64,000 bases of DNA from Lineus longissimus (taxonomy: Eukaryota > Nemertea > Pilidiophora > Heteronemertea > Lineidae), in contig NC_088324.1 of assembly GCF_910592395.1 (NCBI RefSeq), forward strand, positions 8,892,953-8,956,952. The letters run 5' to 3'. Shown here piece after piece: positions 43,192-56,545 of this stretch (position 1 is its first letter; each line of letters opens with the position of its first letter). The position numbers and the translations under genes are program-made. Under the pieces are notes generated by a model, which searched no databases, had not been told where the DNA came from, and saw only the letters and a list, made by a program, of their open reading frames with translations.

Positions 43192-46100
43192 ATGGCAGCC
43201 GCCATGAAATCGAAAAACTCGTCGATTCCGACCAATTCTTCCCCAGAAAACCACACAAAGGTTAGTAATCTTCAAATATTTGCTGTGCATTAGCTAGAAT
43301 ATTTTAGTATGCTGAGATACGATATGAGTTTGTTGATATTATTGTCTTAGATTTGCGATAAAAGTGGATTGCTGGGCGCTAAATTTATTTGGGACGCTAA
43401 ATTTATCTGGGGCGACATCTATAAATTTATTGTCACACTAAATATGTATCGCGTGCCGCGGCATGCTGCCTTGGTGTGGTCACACTTTAACACGTGTTGT
43501 ATAGGTTCTCACTGCTGACAAATACAGCATGAGAAGATATTTCTATATACAAACATTTGCGTTGCCTACTTCGGCTACTTTGCCTTCGACAAGAGTTTGT
43601 AGACATGATTTTGAAACTAATGTTTGCTGTGTTCTTTTAGCGGTGTTTTATTAAGGTTGGGGCTGTTTGAAACTCAAATAATGACTATATGTTAAAGGTC
43701 TACATCTTAAGCAGTTGAGTATAAATTGGTACCAACATTTGTTACCCGGTACCTTAATTATTTGGGAGGGAAGTGAGCCGAAAGACTCTGCCAAGCAAAG
43801 CAACTGCCTGGTAAACCCACGCGCCTCCGTGTCAGACCTTGCGATACATTGTAATCTTTCCCCTTTAAAATGTGGTTAACAATCCAACCTGGCGCCAGGG
43901 CTTGGCGGAGGCGCATACTGATTTCGGATGAGGGTGCTGCAGAGACGGCCTGAGCTCGAGCGATGATACCGGTGACTCTATTCTTTTCAGTTAATTGAAA
44001 TAAAGGATTATGGATACGAAGATGTTGGGCAACAGACAGCATGTTTTCAAGTTTATATGGATTTATGTGAAGGTACAACTCGAATTCTAAAATTCTAATT
44101 CAAAGCCATTTTCCAGGAACTTTGGCACTTCTTCTGTCTCGCTGGTAAAAAAAACCCGGAAATTGTATTCTGAAAGTTTCGTGGCAAATATCATAATTGC
44201 AATATATACTTTGTAAGTCAAATGTCTAAGTCAGTTCACATGGCAGTGATGGTTTTTGGTCTGAATGGTAATTGACATATTTTTGAAAAATTCTTGTTTT
44301 AACATATTTCAGTTCGTCAGTGGTATAATGTGGTCATCCACCCTTGCGAGTCTCTACAGATGGTGTTCATATCTGGGCAGTATCGTCCGTCCGATCCATT
44401 CGAAGTCGTACTACCCCTTCCCGCACAAACAGTGCTGAGTTTGGAGAAATTAGAGCAATACATTGAAAACATACGACCTCCTGATGACAGCTTTACAAAT
44501 AAAAGGTACGTTTACAGAAAACATTTTGAAAGCTTAGGAAAATTCGACTCCTGGGGCAGTTCATTTGTCAGCACAAGGCTGGTCCACTGCGTCAGGAGTG
44601 TACGGAAGATAAGACTCCACGGATAATCCCTTCACACCTACCGATAAATACAACTCAAAAAGCCATTCTTAAAAACGACACCTCCCCGAACAAGTCGAAT
44701 ACGATCCTCGTATCATGTGCATGCTCCTTGATTTTTAGCTCACCTCTTAGCAGAGGTGAGCTTATCCCATACCGTGGCGTCCGTCGTCCGTCGTCGTCGT
44801 CGTCGTCGTCGTCCGTCGTCGTCCGTCGTCCGTTAGCAGGGCACGTTTCGTAACTGTTAGAGCTATTGAGTTGAAACTTGGTACACATGTACCCTTATGT
44901 AATGACACCTTGGAGACCAAGTTTCGGTCCAATTCGTTTCATGGTTTGGCCACCAGGGGGCCAAACGTTAAAAGTGAAAATATGCAATATCTCCCTTAAT
45001 AGTAGTCGGGAAATTTTGAAAAAAATATGGTAGGTACTTCTAGCAAAGGTGCATCATATATCCTCCGGGTTTTTGATTTGACCTCCTTTTCAAGGTCACA
45101 GAGGTCAAATGGTGTGAATTGGCCGTTAGGATGTAACGATGGCACGTTTCTAAACTGCAAGGGCTATTGATACCAAATTTGGTACACATTTACCCCTTAG
45201 TCAGGTGATCTCAGGGACTGAAGTTTGGTCCAATATGATTCACCACTTGACCACCAGGGGGCAAAACCCAAAAACCTTAAAAATGTGTTTATTCCTTAAC
45301 TTCTTGCCCGATTGCCACCAATTTGATATCATGGGTACATCTAACCACCATACAGTATATGTCACACAGGTTTTTAATTTGACCTTCGTGTCAAGGTCAC
45401 AGAGGTCAAATGGCGTAAATTCGCCGTCAGGCCGTGACTATGGCACGTTTCTTAACTGCAATGACTATTGATCACAAATTAAGTACACATGTACCCCTTG
45501 GTCAGGTGATCTCAGGTACCGAAGTTTGGTGCGATCTGATTTGCCGTTTGGCCTCCAGGGAGGGGGCCAAATTCTAAATTCTTCAAAATGCCATTATTCC
45601 TAGTAATGACTTGCCCGATTGGCACCAATTTTATATCATAGGTACATCTAATTCTAACAACCATTCAATGTGTCACCCGGGTCTTCTTTGATTTGACCTA
45701 CTTTTCAAGGTCACAGAGGTCGAATGTATTGTAAATTGGCCATTTTGGGGAAATTGTAATTGCTTGGACCTACATCAAACCTAACACTACATGACACAAT
45801 ACCATGCTCTTTATCCATCTTTCCTCCACATGAGGTGAGCACAATGGCCCTGGCCATTTCATTATGTGAAGTATCCATTACAGCGGACACATGCTCTCGA
45901 TAGGCTTTTTTCAGACAAGTGGAAGTAGGTACATTTCCACAGCCCACAAAAAGTACTTTTGTGGAAAATTCATATGCCAGGATATGGTTACAATATACCT
46001 AATAAAAGGCTCTGGAACTCAAGATGTGAGATACCCACTTTATGGATAATCGTCGTAGTCTTTATTCGTACTGACTACGTATTTGCAAAGTCTTTATCAA

Positions 46101-46488
46101 TTCTTGGTATTTGTTATGTAATTTGTTATGTAATTTGTCTTGCAGTCTCACTCTTGCCATTGTCGAAAAAGACACCTCGACGGTCTACTATCGAGTATCA
46201 TCGGGTTTGGTACCGCCAGATTCGGCAGAAGTCAACCAGGGAAAGAAACGAAAACACCGGGATGCATTCCAGAATAGAAAAGCGCTGTCTTCCTGGGCTC
46301 TCGAGCAACATGAACAAAAATTTAGCGCAGGGTGTGAACAAGCTGAGGCGGAGATTTCAAGTGACCCTGACCCCCAGGGTCTCGATCCTGGCACTGGACA
46401 TATAGAGACAGAGGGTTCGGACGTGTACCGTACTAAAATTCCTGAATTAAAACCGGAGACTTTAAGTGAACGAGACTCAAACTCGTGA
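43192..46488 (+). CDS. TSEN15: tRNA-splicing endonuclease subunit Sen15 (4 exons)
   Basis: TSEN15 is a structural subunit of the nuclear complex that removes introns from pre-tRNA; it pairs with TSEN34. Exons: 43192-43260, 43991-44072, 44313-44505, 46146-46488, with GT-AG borders and matching phases (228 aa). Recognisable parts are QVYMDLCEVRQWYNVV, ESLQMVFISGQ, and the diagnostic last strand region SLTLAIVEKDTSTVYYRVSSG. These follow the human order (SWHEV, LQLICLVG, SFTLAIVESDS). Unlike human TSEN15 (171 aa), which ends soon after this region, a charged low-complexity tail of about 90 residues follows (KKRKHRDAFQ onward). The start MAAAMKSK lies in a short first exon. The second exon was not obvious from reading frames and rests on splice sites and homology. 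Confidence 0.93.
44735..45740. repeat. Interspersed repeat with about 300-bp internal tandem units (TSEN15 intron 3)
   Basis: It starts with a small palindrome (ctcacctcttagcagaggtgag, 44739-44760) and a CGTC microsatellite (about 44780-44830). Three diverged units of about 290-310 bp follow, each with gcacgtttc, gctattga, ttggtacaca, ccaccagggggc and caaggtcacagaggtcaaat. No protein is encoded. Confidence 0.8.
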
Positions 46489-47177
46489 GAAACATGCTCA
46501 ATTCCCCTACTGAGAATTCAGATATAAAAACCTCTGATATGATGGCTGAACTCTTTGCACGCAAGGGCTGATGCGTGTTCCTGATGGTACATTTCTATCT
46601 TTGGAGACCATGTTTGGTTACCCGTCAAACAAACACAAATGATTTTGATGTACTGCGAGATAGGAGAGACCCCATTTGGCAACTTCGTGTAACTTAATTG
46701 GACCTACCTATAGTCTCCCTTTAAGTTGATTAATATTTGAATTGCGTGTCTGTCAATAAAGGATATATACAAAATGTGCACCATTTCGGAGAGTTGTTTT
46801 TATTTTTTTTGCAGCATCATGTTAAACGATCTCGTAGGCATCAGTATAGAAGGTATGCGTGCGCCCTCTTAGCGGACGATAGCACGCACGGATACGTTTA
46901 TATCGCGCGCAAAAACGGAAGCATGAATGTACACAGTATATTATCTTGAGACTGACGGTTTGGGCCTGACTAACTGCTGAAAATCGCCCTGACCCAATTT
47001 TGGTCTACCTTGTTTACAAAGATAACATATCGAGGTTGATGAGAATCTTCGCCTCTGCCTCTAGAATCGAGGTTGCCACCACCTCGCCCTTCTCTTGCCT
47101 GGAGCTTGGGTGACCTGGCTTGGCTTGTGTCGGTTCAAGGAGCTAAGCGCTGGAGGGAGTTTTGTGGACAGCAAGAC
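46489..47177. other. Intergenic between TSEN15 and the glutamate receptor
   Basis: It holds copy 2 of the dispersed repeat at about 46605-46730 and otherwise nothing recognised. The receptor promoter should lie at the right end, but no TATA box was seen. Confidence 0.55.
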
Positions 47178-50100
47178 ATGATGTTTGCCAGGATGGAAGG
47201 AACGGCTTTCGTGTTGCTTTTGACAGCAGTTGCGGTATATGCAGGTAAGCAGTTTTTCTGCTGTTGCCATGATAAAGATATTGGTACTCTTATCATTTAT
47301 TATCCACCAGATAGTAGGCATTCACGTCATGCAAACCCATAAGGTTTTTGTCAGATGCGAAAATGCATGATTGATACCGACAGGCCTCGCCGGTATGTCG
47401 GTCGTATGTCCCTCAGGAAAAAGTGTCCGTCCCTCAAACTTCATGGTGCATTGGCGGATCATAAGGTTCAATAAAGACCCATACCTTCACGATACAAGAG
47501 GAATAACGGGGCATAACATAGTTCTTCTCGGATTTCATCCGAGGATATTAAAAACTAATAAATCGGATGATTTTCATCATTCGTTGGTCAACAAAGAGGT
47601 AGCATGAGAAATATCATTCACGATGAGGACTCGGTGGCAATTATTCTGATAATTCATGCCCTCCGTTATTGAAACGACAAAGATACCGGTACGTGCTATG
47701 GGGGGAAACTTGCTCTACTGAAATGTCTTTTGCCAAATCCAGGAGCTATATCGCTGTCAATAAAGAAATGCCATCCAGCAAACACAGGCCTATCCTTCTT
47801 ATTAATTAACCGTGGCCTAGTATTTGATATTGTTTCACTCTCATCACTGTGCGGCCGGTATAGGTTTATCCGCCAGAAAAATAGCGGGCATTGTCAGCGT
47901 CTCTTCATTATCTAAACATCTTCGGACTCTGCATCAAGGCCGCGCCAAGAACGCATAAACAGGGTTATGGAATTCGACAAACGAATTCAATCTATACCGT
48001 ATGACTATGGTCGTCCCAAATTTTACTCGACGCATTCGGGCTGCTTATACTTCATTTCACGAGATGCAAGCAATTGATATTATGTCCATCTATCCAATGG
48101 TCAGTTAAGGCTGTCCTCCACATTTGTGAGTCGGTCCACGCTGCGTATTTTAACGCCGGTAGGCGTCTGTCCTTGTGCAATGCGACAAAGGTACATGTCG
48201 TTAATGCCAAAACGTGTCATACGCTACGTAGCACGGTATTGTGGAGGAAGGCCCTCAGGTACCAGTTCCCGCTCACCACAGACAGCGTCTGTTGTTATGC
48301 GTTATTATGTGGTACATTTTATTTTAGGCCGGGTCTATTTGGCAAGCCGCTCGCCGAACAGGCATCTTTTTTTGTCCTGTTTGGAGAGCCGCTTGCCAAA
48401 CAGCACTAAAAAGCCACCCTGTTCGGCCAGCCGGGCTTGCCAAACAGGTAAAAAATCTACCCTGTTTGGCGAGCTGGAGACTTTACTTTAATATTAATGA
48501 GTTCGGCTCTCCATTCAGGACAAGAAAAAGTCGCTGTTTGGTAAGCCGAGCTTGCCAAATAGTCACTTCCTTTATTTTAATCCCGGAGTACAGTAATAGC
48601 CGCGCTGTTGTGTAGAAATACATTTCAGTACACTTTTATAAAACACGTATCGGCTATAATCGTACCTTACCTTATAGGTTAAGTTTTAAACCTTTTTTCT
48701 GCCCTCCCCTTGTGCCCGCTCTTCGGAACTTTTCAGGTTCCCATTACCAAGTAACTGACATTGCTATATAGATTGTAGCAAGGGGTTCTAGCACAGGTTG
48801 TGTTTTGTTTCAAGGCAAAATACATTTACATGTATAAGCTATATCTTGACATAAAGAAACAGGTGAGATGATATAGGCCTGAAAACATACCTTCGTGCCA
48901 TGTCAGGTTCGTTTTTACGAAGAAACAAACACATTATAAAAATGATAAAAACAACAATAAAAAATCAACAGCTTTTCTGGATCATCTGTCTTGAAACAAC
49001 GAATTTCCTAGTTCTCGCGAGAAAAAAATCAAACCAGTTGTTGGGTTCGACAGGGATGGATTTGTTTACATACCCTCCAGCCCGGGGCTATATGTTACAT
49101 AAAGATATAAGATACAGAAATTGTTTGGGGGCCACTGTTATAAAAGGGATGTGTGCACACTTGTGACCAAGAGTAACCATCCTGAGATCGGGTGTTTGAT
49201 ACTCCTACGTTATAAATCGAGAGGCGGAGTAGATTGAAAACCGCTGGTGCGAGGATGAAGAATATACAGGCAGCATCAGCTGCTATAGAGCTCTCCGTCA
49301 TGACGGACTACTCCACATTTGTATTAAGTGAAGTCCCAATACCAATATGACATTTAGGCTCTCTTCTATCCGCTATCCAACTTCCAGGAAACAAAAAATC
49401 AAGTTGTGATATCCGACTACTAGATTTTATCTATGATGATATTTGGTATGTTGTTGAGAGAATTTATACGCCTAATGACAACACTGAATTATTCTAACTG
49501 CATAACAGGGTGAAAGTTAAGCCTGCATCCACGATGATTAGGTTTAGGATTCCACGCTGTAAACATCGTACTACGGTAGAACTGTACGAGTAACTGTCGA
49601 AATTAAGCACAAGAAGCTTGTGTCGATGCATTATGCTGTTACGACTGTGGCTATGTGAAAGCAGCCACAGTAGAACACATTCAAACAAATCTGAAACCCA
49701 TCAAAGGCGGAGAAAAAAGAAAACTGGATCTGAAGGCCAAGCTCAGATCAAAACATTGCTCTGTGGGCGCATCTTTGAAACAAAACCAATTTGAAACAGC
49801 TACTCTCGCTTAGTTCTGACAATGCCTGCATCCGCGCATCTGCAAACCATCTCATTAATGCAAACATTGATACACCAGCCGCATTTTTCCTCACCGCAAA
49901 CTAGAATATTAGTAGCTAGGAAAATAACAGAATCTGCCTTAGAGGTGATGATGAACTGCGCAAGGTCTATATCCCGCGCGGAAAAAAACACAACTTTTTT
50001 TCGAAGTGGGCTATTGGTTAAGTGAGTTCACAAGAAAAGTCATCAGGTATTGAAAGTTCGCGAGAACATGATGGGGAAGGGGATGACGTCTGGTGTCACA

Positions 50101-53100
50101 TCGCCTTCGGGGAAGAGGGCAAATTTATAAATACAAATATGCACAAAGTATACGTTGTTGTTTCCAAAAACCACTACTGTCACTCTTAAGTCGGAAAATC
50201 GGAAAAATATACCTGACCAATGTCGTTTGGTATCAATAATTGATACCAAACATAAGCTCTTACTAAGAACTGCATACAATTTACAAACGAAAATAGAACG
50301 CTGGGAAGGGGGAGGGTTGGACTGATCCTAAAGATGATCATAATCAAAATAAAGAAGTTACAATATTGTCCACTCGATTGTTATAACCATCAGAGAAAAA
50401 CAAAGAAAAACACGAAAAATAGTAAAAATAGTAAAAAGCTTGGTATGGAGCGTACTATACATGTATCAGTCTCGCAGACCCATGACTGTACCAAGCCACG
50501 CCCAAGAATGCCTGGCGAATGTTTTGATAACCACAAATCGGGCGCATAAGTTGCTATGATGTGGAACAGAGATGTTATTTCTCGCCAGTTTTGCACTGAT
50601 TAAGGTTATGAAAGCATAGACAGTGTTTCTACGTTTATCTTCAATGCAGTATGCGCTATATGCGCTGTACACACACTGGTCACACACTGCTCTAGAAGGT
50701 TGCCTAACTTCATTTCTTTGTCTTTCCAGTTCCAGTGAAATTAAAGGCAGTCTCAATTTTGGTAGGTCGTTTTACGAATGTTAGGTATAAAAATGACCAC
50801 TCGCAACTTCGACTCGATTCCTGAATAGAATCGACTACTAACATGTTCCTCGTCCGCCGCCATCTGCCCTCTGATATTAGAATGAAAAATGACGGTCCTA
50901 ATATCATTCTCTCGAGCTGAATTGTGATACCCAGGCCTTAGTATCAGGTATGATAGAATACATTTGAAACTAATGAATCTTTACTCCAGTGCTTTTTAGA
51001 GTGCTCCATTCGCCTTAGTGTCGTTCTGCAATGCAACTTTCTTTAATGCTGGTAAGGAGATCGAAAAAAGATATTGGTTTCAGCTTGATGTACATGTGTG
51101 AACATCTGGTAAAAAAATTGGTAAATATGAGGATTCATGTTTTTTGAGTTATCAATGATCTAATAGTAGGCAATCTTTTTTTGTCACCTGGTATTACTGT
51201 CAATGAATGATGATGTCAGAATTTTCTTTCAGCAACCACCTTTTCTCATGGAAAAGGACGACGCCGCTAAGTTCTCGGGGAAAGACAAGTACGAGGGGTT
51301 TGTCATAGACTTGCTCGACGAGGCCTGCGCTACAGCTGACTGCACGTACGACATCCAACTGGTGGCGGATGGGAAGTACGGGCAGAAGTTGGATGGCGGG
51401 AAATGGAGTGGTATGGTGGGCGAGGTTCTGGACGGGGTAGGTATTAATTCAAGAAGGAACTGGGTGGGTTTTGACCTCTTTGGATGAGAAATCTTCAAGC
51501 ATTCAATCCTTATGTCTTTTTGGACACTCTCTGTAAGTCAGTTAAGATTGTCTTATTTACATAAAAGGTTACCTCCTGGCTAAAAGAACAAAAAGTCAAG
51601 GCATGGAAATGAGTGGCTAAATGCCTACCAAACCTCTTGATTCTAAAAAGTGATATAGTATCAAGCCATGCTTTTGTAAGCGAGTGCGCTCCTTCCCACG
51701 AGTCAACTTTATACACCATTTTTCCTTCTTTCCAGAAAGCGGACTTGATAGCCGCTCCACTTACTCTGAACACGGAGAGAGAGGCAGTCATCTCTTTCAC
51801 TAAACCGTGGATGACCCACGGCCTGACCTTTATGATGAACCGTGAGGATGTCTTCGGCGAAGCCGGACTGCCGTACAACCTCGCATACTTCTTGTCTCCC
51901 TTCTCAGTCGGAGTCTGGCTGCTTATTCTTTTGGTGTTCTTTGTGGTAGGTTTGTTGTACCAAAATCTTCATAACTGACTCCCGAGTCGTCAGTTTGGTT
52001 CACATTCGGTCAATATTGCGTTCAACGTGACGAAAGATTGATGGAATAAACCGGTCATATATGGGTACTACAGAGAGTAACGCCGAATTGATTTTGAAGC
52101 GTTTTTCAAGCAACGAGGTACGGTTCGTTGGCACTGAGACATGGGTACACTCCCTTTATATTGCAATTGCACAAAGGAAAAGTTAAAACTTGCTTTGTCT
52201 TGAGCTAAAACCTTCTGTCGGATATACCGGGGTATGATAAAATTGTAATCGATCTAGTCAAATCTTATTTGTTTTTTTAGGTGAGCATGATCATAGCTTT
52301 ATTTAATATGTTTGACCCCTACGAATACGGGAAGAAGGTGGATCGTGGGTCGCTCAAGCAGGGGCAGTATGGGACGTTTGACCTCAGAGAGGCTCTCTTA
52401 TTCTGCTTCGCAGCGCTAACATTCCAAGGTGAGGGCAGTAGAGAGTACATATTTATGAGTACAGTCTTACCTTCTAATTCGATCATATAAAAAACGCTCG
52501 CTCATCCATTGTTTTATCATAAAGTGGTGGTGGATGAGATGGATAGCCAATCACAAAAAATAACCAGAGGTTTCTCCTGTCCAATCCATTTTATGAGAAA
52601 AAAGCTGTCAGAAATTGTTGCATTCTTCATGTTGTCTCTTCATTCCAGGGGTGTACAAGCCGCCACTGTCCATCGCATCCCGAGTCATGGCCGTCTTCTG
52701 GTGGTTCTTTTGCGTCGTCACTGTAGCAACCTACATCGCCGCCATGGTGCAGACCACAGCCCTCGCCGGATCCCTTCAGAGTCCGAAGTTTGCCGAGTTC
52801 CGGGACCTTGTGGCTGCACCCGAAGACTTCAAGTTCGGCCCGATGGGAGGCGGTTCAACGGAGGCCTTCTTTAAGAAATCTAGGATACCTGAGTTTAGGA
52901 AAGCTTCCGAAAGGTGGGTTCAGGCTGGTAGAAAGAAGTTAACATCGCTGGTTTCATATCATTTACGTGGTCTTTGCAGAAATAGCTTGAGTTCTCGCCC
53001 GCCTTCCCACAATGTCACTCGCAGGAGAGTAACGCGTTATTTCATGTAGATCGAGCACCGGATGGACATCTGCCTGCCTGAGTTTTCCAGCCGTCTCAGG

Positions 53101-54274
53101 GGTTTCCCTCTCCCCGAACTCAATCTGGAGTGGGATGCTCAGCGAAAGATCCCTCGCATATGACAAACGAAGTCTGTTTCTCATTTACAGAATGAGTAAA
53201 TCCAATGACAGCACCTCCGAGAGTACCTCGGCAGCAGTGAAGCGAGTCCAGGCCGGGAAGTACGCTTTCATCGGGGAGTTCGCCATGATCGACTACGTGG
53301 TCTCAAGGAAGTGCGACACGGTGATGGTAGGGAGTCTTTTGACCAGCCTGAGCTACGCCTTCGGTCTGGCCAAGGCGTCCCCGAACACCGCCAAGCTGAG
53401 CGCAGCCATACAGGAGCTGGGAGAGGCGGGCAATCTGAATGCCCTTCATGATAAGTGGTGGCACACAAACCAGCACTGCAGGAACTCCAAGGTTGATGCG
53501 GACGAAGTCACAGGTCAGTATTCGTGACTGTAAATGGTACATTCCTATTAGAACGCACTTTGTTAGAATGATGCGTTCTCCGATTTTGACGGAATAAAAA
53601 TGCATGCGCTCTTTAAAAAAATGGGCGGTGCTGATACGTCATGTCCACTGTTGTGAGATCTTTCGGTCGTGCTGTTTAATCATAATTTCCAAATTCATCT
53701 CATTCGTTTTATTTTAGGGAGGGATTCAATGTACGAGGGAACTGGTCTGCCCATCACGCTGAACGAGTTTGGTGGTCCCCTGATCGTATTACTCATAGGT
53801 GTTCTTTGCGCGGTCATCGCTCTAGTTGCCGAGATAGTCTACTACAAATTGAAGGGAAAGGTAAATATACAGAATGAATAAAAAAATATGCTAGTCTATT
53901 TGCAGAAATAGCTTGAGTACTCGCCCGCCTTCCCACAATGTCACTCGCAGGAGAGTAACGCGTCTATATATGTTTATTTGTGGACAGTATTACTTTCGAA
54001 TTTAGCAAGGAACATTATTTGGCGCTAACTTCGTCCACGTTCATTTTCTCTGTGACTGGTTTGGACAGAAAAAATGTGTGAGTCTAGTGCCGAGGGTTTG
54101 CACACCTGTCATTGCCTGTCAGCGACTTTTGGTGACTTTATCTGGCCCATCTAACTCATGCCTATATTCTCCCTATAACATTGGAATTTGTTTTTCTTTC
54201 AGAAAGAAGGCAGCAACAAACGCCCGCTAAACGAGACAGGCGGGAGCACGCATCCACTTGAGGAAAAGGCATAG
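47178..54274 (+). CDS. Ionotropic glutamate receptor lacking the amino-terminal domain (9 exons)
   Basis: A plasma-membrane ligand-gated channel. Exons: 47178-47244 (signal peptide), 50730-50761, 51233-51436, 51736-51945, 52281-52428, 52649-52913, 53191-53513, 53718-53860, 54203-54274; all phases agree (487 aa). The signal peptide (AFVLLLTAVAVYA) joins directly to the start of lobe S1 (KLKAVSILQQPPFLM), so the large amino-terminal domain is missing. Ligand contacts of the family are present: P109, T111 and R116 (APLTLNTEREAVI), S290-T291 (GGGSTEAFF) and E338 (IGEFAMIDY). The lobe-2 disulfide cysteines appear in RKCDT and WWHTNQHC. M1, pore loop, M3 and M4 follow in order. The pore loop has Phe at the Q/R site, and M3 reads TYIAAMVQTT instead of SYTANLAAFL. 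Starts at 47181 and 47193 are also possible. Size resembles vertebrate kainate-binding proteins. Confidence 0.93.
47245..50729 (+). other. Receptor intron 1, no further exon recognised
   Basis: A 3.5-kb intron separates the signal-peptide exon from the first S1 exon. I looked for an amino-terminal-domain exon and saw none. It contains the MITE at 48335-48562 and otherwise unremarkable sequence. Confidence 0.7.
48335..48562. mobile_element. 228-bp MITE, copy 1 (receptor intron 1)
   Basis: Ends ctatttggcaagc and gcttgccaaatag are inverted repeats, and inner copies of the same motif (gcttgccaaacag, gtttggcgagc) make the element multiply self-complementary. It is almost identical to 57302-57530, including flanking ggccgggt and tcacttcc. 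Confidence 0.85.
52974..53963 (+). repeat. 63-bp direct repeat pair in receptor introns
   Basis: Copies at about 52974-53036 and 53900-53962 (tgcagaaatagcttgagt, then ccttcccacaatgtcactcg) differ at about one base. Each begins 40-60 nt after a splice donor, in two different introns of the same gene. Confidence 0.85.
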
Positions 54275-55312
54275 GAAGCCGCTGCTATCACGAGGAATGA
54301 TCGAAAGCTGACACTTAACGTACTACTGGGTGTAAAAAAGCATTATTGCCACTTTAGATTCTACTTAGTACGTAGTTAGTATTTTGATATCACAAATTTG
54401 AAATGTGGTATAATGATCCGACGCGACCCATGTCAAATTGTGAGGACAGCTGTTGATATGTGGACAGTATATTGGTTGCGGATCGATAAGACCCTGTTTC
54501 ATTCTGAGCAAATATCTGAAGTCAAAAGTGGCTTGATGTGGCTTCTAAAGTGGTGTTTACACTGTTTTTTTATTGTTGTTGGTGTATACAATATATCAGG
54601 CTTTGTTATATTTTCACTCGTACTTACATGGCACCTCATAGTTATGTTATGTGAATTTGCATTTAAATATGGCGTAGGGAGATAGTGAAGTAGTTGCTTT
54701 TATCATAAGCCCTCTGTAAGGGGATATAACTTCGCTTTGGTAGAGCTTTTAGATGTGGCTTTCTTCATAAATAAAGGATGACTGTGTATGTGCATACTCT
54801 TGTTCTTTCGAGGCGTTAAGGGAAAAAAGTGAGATATGTGTTTTTCATCACGAAAAAGGTACACGATTTCTTGTAAATTGGAAAAGAAATAATAATCAAG
54901 AAAATACTCCTATTCGCAATAAACAAGTCAATTATGATATTTGTAATGGTGTCGAGGCTAATGATATTCAGGTGTTCTGGAAGTACTTGTACTCTGTTAT
55001 TCGCAGAAATCGACCTTCTTTTCCGTTAGGCCTACATGTATATGCACGTCAGACACGAAAAGACCCTGCACAGTACATATGCTGAGCTGAATCCACAATA
55101 TCTAGTTCATCAGAGTAGGCCAACGTTCTCATAAATCGATCGGAAATATTTCTGTTTGGCGAAGAGCTGGCCTAATACCATTAAGCCCCATGGGTGGCGC
55201 CGATTGGCTACCGTCACAAATGTAATGTACGATTCTGCACGTGACAGACCAGCAGAGAGCATATGTTGGTTGGTGAGAATTCCCTATAGAGAAAACACTA
55301 GGTATTTTCATC
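54275..55312. other. 3' region of the receptor and intergenic sequence
   Basis: Probable 3' UTR, with aataaa at about 54770-54775 (cataaataaagga), about 500 nt after the stop. No gene was seen up to the USP start. Confidence 0.5.
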
Positions 55313-56545
55313 ATGGCCAACCAGGAAGAACCTTCAACCGAGCCGGAGAAAATCGTGGCGATTGCAGTGGACTCCAGCATGCACTCCGAGAGGGCTGTGA
55401 AGTGTGAGTATCAATCCTTACAGGCATTCCTTAAATTGAAATTTGGAATTCAATTGATATTCATGATATTCATGCACAAGCACCATTGAACCACTTTTAG
55501 TGCATCACTATCATAGTAGGTGACACAAAAAGATTGACTCTTTCGATTTAAACTCCCAAAATAGAAAAAATGTTATTCCTGAAATCATTTCCTTTTTAGT
55601 TTATTGCGATTTTATTCACAAACCAGAATACAAAGTTCTACTGATCCACACTACGGAACCAATGTACTTGACGACTGTAGCGGCGGCTGGATATGTGAGT
55701 CAGGGAAGCGGATGTAAGTATGTTAGTCTCTGGCATCCAGCCGACGATACGTATGCGAGATAAAGTCAAGTTGTAGTGAGGTCATGGCTACTGCTACTGT
55801 CGTGTTTTACCTAATTTAGGTGAGAACTCATTTCTCGACAAAAAGTGCAGGTCTCGGCTGACCTCCTATGAATCATGACCTAGGCTGACCTACTTTAAAA
55901 CCGTTGGAGCCAAAACATTTTTTGTTTTGATAAGATAAGTCGTTCTTGATTAAAAAACCTAGCTCTTCTGCACGATGTAGTTGGGATCTATTTTAAGTAT
56001 TATGCGTGTGAAGGAAGACGCGCATGTGTACAAAATTGTCAAAAGGAATAATGGCGGTCAGCCTCGGTTCTTTTTATTGCCTCTGTCGCTTCAGTGTCCA
56101 TGAAACAACTGCAGCAGATGGAAGCGGAGCAGAAACGTCGGGTCCACCACCTCAAGAAGCAGCACGAAGAACACCTTAAAGGCAAATCTGTGAGTCGCAC
56201 TCGCACTTTTCAGAATGGGCAGACAAGTTGGTAATGAACGTAAATCGATGAGAACAGGCGTGCCAGCGGGGGGATGGCGATGCCGATTTATCGAGTTATA
56301 ATGTTGTTTTGCACTAACATCTCATATCTTCTTAATCATTGTAATTCCAGGTACACGTTGACTGGAAAATCGTCGAGGCTACTACCACTGCCGGAGATGC
56401 CATCGTCACGACTGCCGGGGATGCCGGCGCTCTTATGATACTCATGGGGACACGAGGACTCGGCGCATTCAGAAGGACAATTCTTGGCTCAGTCTCGGAC
56501 TATGTTTTACACCACGCGAAGGTCCCCGTCATGATTTGCCACTGA
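55313..56545 (+). CDS. Universal stress protein family member (4 exons)
   Basis: A small soluble ATP-binding-type USP. Exons: 55313-55403, 55600-55713, 56095-56189, 56351-56545 (164 aa), GT-AG borders, phases consistent. It starts EKIVAIAVDSSMHSERAVK, as USPs do (beta strand 1, then Asp). A helical charged segment (QQMEAEQKRRVHHLKKQH) lies in exon 3. Exon 4 ends with the nucleotide signature G-2x-G-9x-GS, read as GTRGLGAFRRTILGSVSDYV. Metazoan USPs have poorly known roles; stress or nucleotide-binding function is inferred from the family. The convergent paralogue at 58086-59400 has the same intron positions. An alternative donor lies at about 55695 (TATGTGAGT) but would disturb the phase. Confidence 0.93.
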
